The notes under the pieces are model-generated. The model worked only from the letters and a program-made list of their open reading frames with translations, ran no database searches and was not told the DNA's origin. The position numbers and the translations under genes are program-made. From assembly GCA_932521025.1 (NCBI GenBank), contig OW051470.1:3458501-3522500 (forward strand): a DNA stretch of 64,000 nt. The letters are read 5' to 3'. Of this stretch, positions 1 through 10,500 are shown in pieces; the stretch's first letter is position 1, and each line of letters opens with the position of its first letter. The DNA is from Oscheius onirici (Eukaryota; Nematoda; Chromadorea; Rhabditida; Rhabditidae).

Positions 1-2
1 CT

Positions 3-936
3 CGTCAAGTCTTTGTCGATGAAGATAGCACACCTACACCTATGGTTGTTGGTTATGCAGCTGTCAGTATCCTCTTATCTTCAAAAATTTGATCGAATTC
101 AGAATTTGACCGCCGCACGAGACGAGATAATCGGTGACTTTGCTCTTCAGGCCAACAGTCATGACGTTTTCTTGGAGACTTTGGACGGAATTGTTGAGGA
201 ATGCATCGCTCGTCACAAGGAAGCTGAAAACGACCTTCAGGAACTTGTCATTTATCGCTCGAACACTGACGAAGGAAACTATGCCGCAGTCCTCACTCGC
301 GAGATTCCCATCGTCAAAGCCTCTTTGCTTCGAAACGGCTTTCCAGACGTCAAGCTGATCTACATTCTCGTTTCGAAAGAACACAATGTCCGTCTAATGA
401 AAGATGTCATTCCGAATACGAGCAAAGCCCAGGAGACTGTGATTTTAATTTTCATGCTTAATTAGCTTGCTATTTTAGAACATCGTGGCTGGTGTCGTTG
501 CTGATTCTGGAGTCGTGAGTCCGTCTTACAAGGTAACTTATAAGTTTCTCACAAATGTGACATTTTTTAAGGAATTCTTCTTGAATAGCCACACGACTCT
601 CCAGGGAAGTGCCTTGACTCCACGTTACACTGTCGTTTACGATGAATGCAAGACTCCGATGGACAGTCTCGAAGGATTCACCTGGGCCCTGACTCATCTT
701 CATCAGATCGTTGATTTGACCATCTCGCTGCCTGCACCGCTTTACATCGCGTATGTTGCTTTTTTATATATTTGTGTCAATATTTTAGCCGCTGCTATGC
801 CGACCGAGGAAGAAACATCTACAATGAAAAGGAAATCTCGCCGAATGGAAGTGATCACACAGATTTGAAGTCGTATACTGCCGCCATTCGTTTCGGAACA
901 TCGCAGACCATGAAGAACAAGCGTGTCAACGCCTGA
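3..936 (+). CDS. Argonaute (WAGO-like), C-terminal part of the PIWI domain; 5' end outside window
   Basis: Exons read as 3-62, 103-438, 479-532, 572-750 and 789-936; all junctions are GT/AG and in phase. The product matches the last ~210 residues of Argonaute PIWI domains: LVIYRSNTDEGN (usually YRDGVSEG), the IILVSKEHN-type strand, GVVADSGVVSP, EFFLNSHTTLQGSALTPRY and SLPAPLYIARCYADRGRN. Argonautes bind small RNAs and the PIWI domain can cleave targets. Here the third catalytic Asp (YRD) reads Ser and the final His (AYYAH) reads Arg, so slicing is not expected; this is typical of nematode WAGO proteins, which bind secondary siRNAs. The N-terminal, PAZ and MID parts lie left of the window. A polyadenylation signal AATAAA is at 1027. 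Clade assignment is inference from motif resemblance. Confidence 0.88.
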
Positions 937-1135
937 TCCGGTTCGGTTGTACATTGTTTTATTTGTTACATTTTGTTGTGTTTTTACTTCGAAATAGCTT
1001 GCTAAAGTTATCGATTGTTATTCTTGAATAAAGCCAATGTCTCTCCGTTGGCACACGCTTTAATTATATTGTTTTCTTGCTGGGGGTTTGGGGAGATCAC
1101 CATAGCAACGACTGGCCGTTCCTCTTGAATCTCGA

Positions 1136-1963
1136 ATGGAATCTGACTCTGCGGAAACAATCCAGAGATGGTGGCGGAAAAACCTGGACGATGACCGACA
1201 GGTAGCTGAGAAGACGCGAAAAATGTGAGTTTTATGCCTTGAAGAAGGAAGAGGACCTTTTAGAGCAGAGAGTCGATATATTGCAGATGTGACCTTGCAA
1301 AATGACATGTTGATTTCTAAACTTGCTGAATTGCGCAGAGAAAAAGCATTCGAGAGCTTGAAATATGAACGAATTCTGAATTTGCCGGCCAGAGAGGTGA
1401 ATCACTTTATGAAAAGCACCGTCGGAAAGCAAAACAGTCCTTCTCCTTTTGAGAAGAAAGATTTGGAAAGACGTGACCAAGCAGCACAAGTTATTCAGAG
1501 ATCGGTCTGTTTTGAGCCAAAAAGATAATAAAATGCATCTAGTTTCGAAAGTACTACAGACGTCAGATAGCCAGAAAGTTTTTGCAATTGCTGATTGTCA
1601 TCAAGCCGAGCAAACGAATTGAATACTTGGAAAAGATCAATGAGCGTCTGGGCAACAAGAAAACCATCCGAGTCGTGCCTTTGGAAGAGATTCGAAGCAA
1701 GTTGGCTAAACACAAAGCTCAGAGAGAAAAAGAGGCCAAGTTGTTTGGAGAGAGGAGGCAACTCGTCCAGGACATGAAGAGAGCTTCCATCTCGTTGACA
1801 AGTAAGTAGTCAAAGACAAATCTAATGCTTCTTTTCAGTAGCAGACATGCTCAACAGCTCCCATTTGTCCTCTCTTGTGGTCTCGAACTCTCTTGCCAAC
1901 TACAAGGCTGAAATCTGTCATTCCAACCAGCTGAAAGAGATAGAAGAAAACGAATTTATGTAA
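1136..1963 (+). CDS. IQ-motif (calmodulin-binding type) coiled-coil protein
   Basis: Exons 1136-1224, 1264-1504, 1543-1801 and 1839-1963, all in phase with 37-39 nt introns. About 237 residues, charged and mostly helical. Two IQ-like motifs are visible: ETIQRWWRKNL near the N-terminus and AAQVIQRSFRKYYRRQIARK in the middle, the second being a good calmodulin or light-chain binding match. The rest is Lys/Glu/Arg-rich helix. It resembles small IQ proteins of cilia and sperm such as SPATA17, but I cannot assign an ortholog. It converges with the ALKBH4 gene: the stop codons are only 24 nt apart and AATAAA at 1974 lies between them, so the transcripts probably overlap at their 3' ends. Confidence 0.75.
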
Positions 1964-1987
1964 AACTATCAAAATAAACAAATTTGC

Positions 1988-3009
1988 TCATCTCGTGTCG
2001 AGAGGAACCCGGATATTTCCGAGACGAATCAATTCTTTTCCGTATTTTTCGTACAGCGCTCCTCCCTCTTGGAACTCCGGCGCTGGTTCACGCATTGTAA
2101 GGGCAATTCTCCGGCCACGGATATGGTGGAAGAGGACGCCATGTTTCCAGTCGTATCTGTAAAAAAAACAATGAAATGTAAGGAGAAAAGGTGGTACCTG
2201 CAGGAATCGGCCATGCAAAGAAGTGATCTGTGAGGCATGTATACGAAACAGAGCCATTTTCGTGTCTCGTTCGCCAGCGTCATGACGGATCCAGACAGCA
2301 GGTTAATACTGCGTTTTATTTGTTTATGCAACAAATTGATGAAGAACAAACCTAATTAGTCGATTTCCCCAAATCCACATGTCGTCCTGATGCATTTCGA
2401 TGGCACTTTTCTTGCTTTCCTCATACTCCAAGTTGCACATTTCAAACGGCTGATAGTTTCCCAGTTGTTCTTCTGAGAAGGTTTTCATCTTGTTCAGAAG
2501 CATGTCCGCATATTCTGGCATTCCGACGAATGTATCCATTTTCACTTTTTTGTGCTTGAAGTTTACTTTGGGTCCATAATCCTCAAACAAAAGAGATAAA
2601 AATATAGCCAAAAAAATACTTGTTTCCTACGTCCAGATTGCGACTGTGCCCATTTCACATTGTTGATCATGCCCATCAGATACTCTTCTTCGCTTTTCGA
2701 TATGAATTCCGGAATAAGAAGAAGTCCGGGAATGTCGATTGTCGTGTCTGCACTGCTAGTCTTCTTTTCGGCAGCAGAAACATGGACTGGTTAGAGTCAA
2801 AATAAGATCTAACCTCGAATTATATCTTCTAGTGAGGAAGTGGATGTCAGTTGCGCACATCGAGCCGACTTTTCGATGTCCTGTTTGTAAACGAAAACCT
2901 TAAAATCGGAATAGACGTCCTCTTCAACACGGAGCTTCTTTACTCGGTCCGTAGTTTCACAAAGGGCACAAAATCTCACGCCCTTGCAGCCACATTTCTG
3001 CTCGTTCAT
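1988..3009 (-). CDS. ALKBH4: ALKBH4-like Fe(II)/2-oxoglutarate dioxygenase
   Basis: Five exons on the minus strand: 3009-2814, 2786-2620, 2581-2352, 2308-2198 and 2156-1988. The N-terminus has the Cys-rich start of this family (CGCKGVRFCALCE), followed by the segment AQSQSGRRKQDYGPKVNF, which is nearly identical to the human motif. The iron-binding HxD is seen as MHQDDMWIWG, and the 2-oxoglutarate-binding Arg region as RRIALTMRE. ALKBH4 enzymes remove methyl groups, reported on actin Lys and on DNA 6mA; the substrate here is inferred only. The start codon follows a T-rich CAG acceptor by 8 nt. The gene is divergent from the TAO kinase, with a shared 330-nt upstream region. Confidence 0.93.
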
Positions 3010-3338
3010 TGTCGTCTCTGAAAGATGTCTTGTGAAGAAATAAGCACAAAAAAACGGGAGAGAAGTGACGAAGCTGGCCAGCTGTTTCAAACTGTATTCA
3101 ACTGCGTACCAATTTTCGAGCGGACGCCAATTACGGTATCCTATTCATTCATTCCTGTGTTTTTCTCTTTGTTGATTTATCTTGTTTTTCATTCATTCTT
3201 TGCTCTTGCCTTTCTTTCTCGACGTTTCCAACAAGAAATTTGTTAAATAAAACCGGTAACAAGTAATTTTCAGCCTGCGGCACTGCTTTTCTTGTGAATG
3301 TGAGCCTTCGTAGCTGACGATCTTGTTATTCCGCAAGA

Positions 3339-6300
3339 ATGCCATCTCTTCCGGCTATCAAACCCGGTGTTATTAAAGTACGCTACATTCCATCTTTTGA
3401 ATAACGACAATTTTAATAGGACCCCGCCCTAGCAGCACTCTTTATTAATAAAGACCCGGAGCAGAGATACGACGACCTCAGGGAAGTTGGTCACGGTTCT
3501 TTCGGAGCAGTTTATTACGTTTGTTCTTTCTTCTCTTAAAAACAATTAACGTTTCAGGCTTTTGACAAGGATAGATGCGAAACTGTCGCCATCAAAAAAA
3601 TGTCATACACGGGTAAACAAGCCTGTGAAAAATGGACTGATATTTTGAAAGAAGTTAGATCTTATATTTGTATGTTTTATAACTAGTTTTTAGGTCTCGT
3701 TTCTTAACAAAATACAACACAAACATATTGTTTCATACAGAGCCTGTTATCTGAAAGAGCACACATGTTGGGTGAGTTTTCTTGGCGAATCTTATACGAA
3801 ATGGATTTTTACAACTCTTTAAAGTACATTCACTGGCCACCCTCACTTGTTATCAGCTGGCCACTCTGTTCTTATTCACAGCTATTCGGCTTATCTTGTT
3901 GACCTCGAGCAGACTGAAGCTGCGGTGTAATAACAAAAAAGCAGCTGCAGCAAGACTGCAGAACTGGCTGTATAATATTTATGTTTCAATAACCAAGTTT
4001 TCAGCTCGTGATGGAGTATTGCATTGGCTCAACAGCTGACATTGTCGATGTGTTGAAGAAGGGACTTCGAGAAGCGGAAATCGGTGTCATTTGCACACAG
4101 GTAACGTAACTACTTTCCTTTCAAACAACAATACTTTCAGACATTAGATGCATTAGAATATCTTCATTCGCTGCATAGAATTCATCGTGATATCAAGGCC
4201 GGGAACATCTTATTGTCCGATCAGGCAGTCATAAAGCTAGGTAATAGCATTTTCCTCTTTCTCTATCTTCAAGTTTCAGCCGATTTCGGTTCAGCTGCCT
4301 TGTGCGATCCTGCCAGTACATTCATTGGAACTCCATACTTTATGGCTCCGGAGGTTATAATGTCAATGGATGAGGGAAATTACAACCACAAGGCGGATAT
4401 TTGGTCACTGGGTATCACTTGTATTGAATTGGCCGAACGGAGACCTCCTCTCTTCAACATGCATACCATGTCCGCCCTCTACCACATTGCTCAAAATGAT
4501 CCTCCAGTCCTTGCTCCCGTTCCCGACGGACAGCCCGAATGGTACCCTTTTTACTCTTTCGGTCAGCAAACTTCGTATTTTAGGTCGGCAGATTTCATTT
4601 CATTCGTAGCACAATGTCTTCAAAAAGACCCAGACGACCGATTGACGGCCACTTCTTGCATGAATGTGGGTGGAATGTTTTTATTCGATTCATCCTCCGA
4701 TTCAGCACCCATTTATACGAACAAGTAGGGCACGAGACACCATCCAGGAAATGGTCAATCGGACAAAGAACATGGTCATGGAACTGGATAATTTCCAATA
4801 CCGTAAAATGAGAAAGCTCTTGTATTTGGAAGAGTCGGAAGGAACGACAGCCGAGTCAACTCAAAGTGCGCAAGATGACGATCTGGACGATTTGCCCAAC
4901 AATTCGGACGTTTTGTCTGTTGGAAGAGGCAACGATTCAGCCAGTTCAAGGAGCGCCTCATTAAAAAGTCTGACCTCGTATCGTTCTATGCAGAGCAGCA
5001 ATGGACCGGGAGGAAACCAACGGCCACCAATTCCGTCCAGTATGCTCCATGAAATTAAAAAGGAAGAGGTTCCAGTTTTGTTAGTTAAACTCATATAATC
5101 CTTCAGAATCGAACTTTAATCCCTGTTGGAGATTCTGCTGATTCGGAGAAAGACGAAGAGCCCCGTTCCAACAGTCCTCTTCCCAAAACAGAACGGAACA
5201 TTCGGGTCAGTCGTTGCTCTTTTGAATCCTGTGTATATTGGCTCTAATCCGTCTGCATCTTCCCTGTTTATATTCTCTTTTTGCAGGAAGACGTTCAAAC
5301 GCTGAGAAAGTCTAAATTCGCGACACTGCGGTCAGCCAAGCTCATTTCTAAAGAGCAAGAAGAATACCAGAAGGAGAACAACATGTACGAGCAGCTGAGC
5401 GGATACAAGCGATTGCGGCAACAACACCATAAGGAGATGCAGACCGTTCGCTTTGTTTAAACATCTATTTTAAAAAAAAATTTCAGCTGGAAGAGAGGTG
5501 TGCAGTGGATATGGAAATGTTACGAGTCCGACTCGACAAAGAACTCGAACAGCTGCAGAGCAATAACGGAAAGGATAGACAGCGGATAAAAGTGGTTCAT
5601 CATTCGGAACAGGACAAAAAGAAGAAAGAAGTTGACGACGGAGAGAAGAAGCTGCGGAAGCAGTTGCTAAGTCGTCAGCAGAGAGAAATGCAAGCCTTCT
5701 CGGCACAACAGCTGAAAGAGTACAAACACAACAAGGAACTCGTCAAAAGTGTATGTCTTACATTAGAATATTTTCTATAGTCTGTTCAAAAAATAGAGAG
5801 CATCATTTGAATTGGCCCGCGCTTTTTCATTGGCTGAGTATCCAACATTTACATGCTGTAACGTGTTACGCAGCTAAATTCCCGCCAATTTGATTTGAAA
5901 AAAAGTTCTACGAAGAAAGCGCGGGCCAATTCAAATTATGCTCTCTACATTTTGAACAGACTAGAACTACTAGCTTATTTCAGTCGCTAAAACAGCGCGG
6001 AATGCCTCGAAATGCTTACGAACAGGCCATCAAGGAGACAAAGGCCGATCTGAATCGGACCAAACTGCATGCAGAAAGTAATTTCGACGAAAAGCTTCGA
6101 GCCGAGTTCGATCTGGAGATGATTCGATATAGACGCGCACAGCTGGCCAGAACTCATAGTCTCGAGGAGAAACTGGAAGAGGATGTTAGTGTTTTCTGAA
6201 ACTTTTAAAAGATTTTTTTAGGGAATGAACGCCCAAGAACGACACATGGAATCGGTGCAATCTCTTCTTTTGAGACATCACGAGGTGACGAAAGAGATGG

Positions 6301-7083
6301 AGCGCTCTCAGCAATGGGAGATACATGCTTTGAAGAAGAGGCACCAGGAAAAGCAGCACGAGGCAGAAACATTCAACCAGATCGAGTACAATCGTCGACA
6401 GACGGACGAGCTGCAGAAAAAGCACGCGATGCAGTCGAGACAACAGCCGCGAGAGTTGAAAGTGAAAGAGGCTCAGATTCGAAAACAGTACAGACAAGCT
6501 GTCAAGACGCAGACCCGTCAATTCAAGCTCTGGCAGACACAGCTTCTGCAAGCTGCTCCACGCGAAGAACAGAAGGAAATTTCGAATCGACTCAAAGATG
6601 AACAGAAGAGAAAAATCGCTTTGTTGGCATCACAGTATGAGAGTCAAATCGAGAACATGGTTCAAGAGAAGACGGTATCTTTTTTTTTGTTCATTTACCG
6701 TTAAAATTCAGGTAAAACTGGAGTCGTGGCAAGAAGACGAGGCGAAGAATCAGGCGGAAAAGTTGTCGAAAGAACTAGAAGAGCTAAAGGCCTATCAGGC
6801 TCGACAGCGACAAAGCACAGATTCTGTCATAGCTAAGGTCGGTTTCGTTTTGGATTAATTGCCCTGACACTGGTGTCGCTTATCGATTTGTTGCTTACAG
6901 GAAAAGACGGCCCTGGCGGATCGAATCAATCTTCGACACGTGCTTCTCCTCCAAAAGTTTGACGAAGAGCGAAAAGATTTATCTCGTCTCCGTGAAGCGA
7001 AGCGCTGTTCTTTGATCGAGCGCCACGAAAAAGAACGGCGTGAGTTGGACGCTTCAGCTGACGCCCATACGACCTCGTTCTAG
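3339..7083 (+). CDS. kin-18: TAO/STE20-family protein kinase (KIN-18-like)
   Basis: Sixteen exons: 3339-3377, 3420-3518, 3558-3653, 3694-3771, 4005-4100, 4141-4240, 4280-4541, 4584-4665, 4706-5068, 5107-5205, 5287-5445, 5487-5750, 5984-6184, 6222-6674, 6712-6837 and 6901-7083. The kinase domain is complete: glycine loop [18 protein letters not shown] lysine, [10 protein letters not shown] catalytic loop, ADFGSA, and [10 protein letters not shown] activation segment. A Ser-rich linker follows, then long Lys/Glu/Gln-rich coiled coil including [19 protein letters not shown], which is diagnostic of TAO kinases. TAO kinases act upstream of p38/JNK and Hippo signalling and on microtubules. Intron 12 (5751-5983) carries a palindromic MITE. 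The long intron 4 (233 nt) shows nothing recognisable. AATAAA is at about 7440. Confidence 0.96.
5780..5961. mobile_element. Palindromic MITE with GTCTGTTCAAAA termini, in a TAO kinase intron
   Basis: Inverted terminal sequences GTCTGTTCAAAAAATAGAG and its complement bound a 182-bp palindromic unit. It is flanked by TA on both sides (5778-5779, 5962-5963), as expected for a Tc1/mariner-type insertion. The arms include the complementary GAATTGGCCCGCGC and GCGCGGGCCAATTC. There is no coding capacity. Confidence 0.85.
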
Positions 7084-7565
7084 AAACCCTCCTAAACTAC
7101 CAGTGATTCCTCTCTTTTTGAGCTTTTTTTTTCCGTCGATGAGACCGTCCGGATCCCCTCGCTTTCCATTCCCAAAATGAGCTAGTCTTCCATCCCAATT
7201 CGTGTCTTTTCATATCAACATACCTCTTATCATTTTTTCGCTTTATTCTGAGACACTTTCGTTCCATGACCCCTTTTTATAAATTCTAGAGAAATTAGTT
7301 GTTCATCAAAGCCAAGTGTCCTTATGTTACTGGTTTTTGTCTCTCTTCCAACAAAAGTACAGCAACCTATCTCGCCTTTCTATGTATTGCTCTTCAGCTC
7401 CTTTATTTATACTTGTACACATTTCAGATCAACACTTGAAATAAATATTAGATTCTTCTGTTTCATCTGATTCTTTCCCAAGGATTTCCTTCTAATCTCT
7501 TCAACACTTTGTTACGTTTTTTCACCGCTTTGTTCAGATTATTTGAGCCAGTTTGCAAAGCTTCT

Positions 7566-10500
7566 ATGCCTGCTAATTTACCCCCGGACCTGATGGATCC
7601 AGGCGATTGGTAATTTTTTCTCATTTATTACTCAAACTAAATGAATTCAGCCCTGCTCCTATAGGAGGAGGTGAAATAATATTTGACAATGCCGAGGGAG
7701 CTGAAAATGTTCATTTGCTCCTCGGATACAACCTGAAACTGCCAAAAGAAGAAAACATGTTGAGATTTGACGATGTAGTGGGAGAAGATTGCGTCGTGCC
7801 GGAAGGTATTTTTCAATTCATTCTAAAAAGTAGACAAATTCAGTTGATCCACCAACCGACTACTTGGTCCCTTGGGTTCCGGATACCCGGAACGATTTCA
7901 ACAAAAAGTTGGATGAAATTCAGAATCCGCCTTGGAAAAGAAATGAAAAGAACTGTGAGGAGGCTGTGAACAAACTCAATTGCGGTCAGTTCGTTTTTTT
8001 CCCGTCTATTCAACGAGTCTTTTCCAGCCCCAGTGATCAGCCACTTTCTGGAAGGCCTTAGCGCCGTTTGGAAGAAGGTTAACGGAAGTGCTGGCATCAA
8101 AAAGACTCAGGACGACATCGGTCTTTTCGATGGATCCCGTATTAACGATGCTGGCCGGAAAGTAGAAGGAAATAATGTTCGTAAACGTTGGTCAATTTGA
8201 AGTTCGCGTTTATCAGCCAATTTTCAGTACGACACGTTCAGAATAAATGCTTCAAAAGTACTAGGAAAACGGCCAAAACTGAAATGAGCACGAAAGGAGT
8301 TTACTTTGAATATGTAGGTCGCTCTTTCGCCAGTTTAATAACTCGTTTTTATAGGAAAAGTCTAAGAAGCCGAAGAAGACTAACCAGACTGTTCCACAAC
8401 GTCCGTCTCCCATTCTTGATAACGACAAAATCGTCGGAAAACTATATGCCGTTTATTACGAGGATAGCGATGGAGAACGAGTCAGCTCTCCGGTATATTT
8501 CTTTTCTTTTGTTCAGTTTTATATTTCTTCTTGAGAGCTTGCCGATTTTGTCAGAACCTATTGTTCCCGTTTCTTCTACGCCTCCAACAGATCCAAGAAA
8601 GCGCAAGAAAATCCAGCCCAAGGTTGCCACTTTTTGAATCTTGGTAAAACCCATTTCAGAAGAAGAGCGAAGAGCCTTTCGATCTTTTCAAAAACTTACC
8701 CAAAGACAAGATAAAGCAGGCCAACGAGATCTTGAAAGGCATAAACAAGGTCCGTTTTTAAAGGGACACCAGCCACCCCCCAGAGGGCAACGCTCAAGCG
8801 AAACACTGTACGTGTGTTATTTTGCGGCGCCGCCGTCCGATCTGGCAAGCTAGTCGACATTGGGCTCGGTTAGTACCTATTTGCAGGGGATCTTGGGTTC
8901 CAATCTTTTCGGATGAAAACCTTTTTTCTTTTTACTTTTCCACATAAAAACGTGTTTTCAATGTATTGTGATGCTAAACGAAAAATTCTTAGAACGACGT
9001 TCTCAATCCCTTTCATCAAGCACAATGTTCTTAGCAAGTTTCCTGTTTGAAAACTGCTTATTCACTTAGCAATGTTCTAAAAAATTGTAGCCCTTGATTT
9101 GCTCTACAAGTTCGCAGAACATTACGAAGCCGGAAAATCACTTCTTCGATACGAAAAATGCTAAGAAGAAAAAAGGTTTTCATCCGAAAAGATTGGAACC
9201 CAAGATCCCCTGCAAATAGGTACTAACCGAGCCCAATGTCGACTAGCTTGCCAGATCGGACGGCGGCGCCGCAAAACAGCACACGTACAGTGTTCGGCTT
9301 GAGCGTTGCCCTCTGGGGGGTGACTGGTGTCCCTTTAATATCTCACCGAGCTCTTGACGTCATTTGCAGATCACTGTCGCTCCTCGAGGCTATTCGCTGG
9401 AAAGCGCGCTCAATCCCGGTCTTCTCGCCAAAGTTCGTGAACTTCACAAGGCTGAAAAAGTCGGTCCGTTGCCTGGCGGCATGTCAAGGAAGAGGACTCA
9501 TGAGGAAATCGAGAAGGACAATCCGAAGAAGACAAAGTCAACCATAAAGCCCAAGACTTCGATTGTCATTGACAAAGAGGAATTCGCTAAAACCTTGTAA
9601 GTCTTCTTGATTTTTAAAAGACATAAAATTAGCCAAACTGTCTCCGAGCCCATTGAAAGATCTGCTTTCCCTCTGTCCACACCCGTTCCAACTGTCCCTA
9701 TTCCGATTGAATTAGATGACATGGAATGCGTGGATGAAGTCGGGTTAGTCTTTCCACCACACTCAAAACGTTACTTTTTTAGCGACGAAACTCCTGTGGT
9801 CCCGAAGAACGAACAGAAACTCCAACCCCGTCGTCAGAATAACGCAAAAAATCTCACGCCCAGTCGCTCGAAAAACGTCCCGTGGCGGCTGATTCGACTC
9901 GATTTGAGTGACTGTAAAGGTAAATTTCCCTCAGATTTAGTGTAAACAACCTCTTTCCTCTGTTAACTTTCTAACTTTTCTCTGGAAATAGCTGATCTAT
10001 TAGGGCGCGTCAGAAGTCGTGTCCCGTAGTACTATAGCTATCCTTCAAATTGATCGGATCGGTTCGGGATTGTTTCTAGGGGTAGTCGACCCCGAAAAAA
10101 ATCCTGTGAGAACTTTTGGGACAGTTTGGATTTTGGGATCAAGCGTTACGGTAGCTTTGAAAATCGGACCAAAAACGTATTTTCGCGATAACTTTTTGAG
10201 GTTCGGAGATACAAAAAATGGTCAACTACAAAAAAATTCAGCTCATCGAGACGCATCTTTTTTTTTTGAAAAACGTATTTTACTCTTTCGCGCAAAAAGT
10301 TATTCGAATTTCAAATTTTCGTCATAATGGCGCAGTGCCTGTGTGTTAACCACGCTTGAGCGACCAGGTTTTTTTTTACTGGGTTAAATATCACCCCTGA
10401 GAAATGTCAGCTCCGTTTGTTTTGAAATAAAGGCTAGGGAACTATTTTGATTCCCAAATTTCGACCATGTATCTCACCTCATGGTGATTTTCTGCGATCG

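Larger units (their letters stand above)
8761..9335. mobile_element. Palindromic element with 5S-rRNA-like sequence in both arms
   Basis: A 575-bp unit lies inside an intron. The terminal inverted repeats begin AAGGGACACCAG and are flanked by TA at 8759-8760 and 9336-9337. The arms (about 8761-8935 and 9164-9335) are near-perfect reverse complements. Within each arm about 70 bp resembles 5S rRNA (see separate entries). There is no ORF for a transposase, so it would be non-autonomous, moved in trans. Confidence 0.85.

Noticed and set aside
8833-8902. Functional 5S rRNA gene
   Set aside because: Only the central part is present, diverged, and duplicated inverted inside a transposon.
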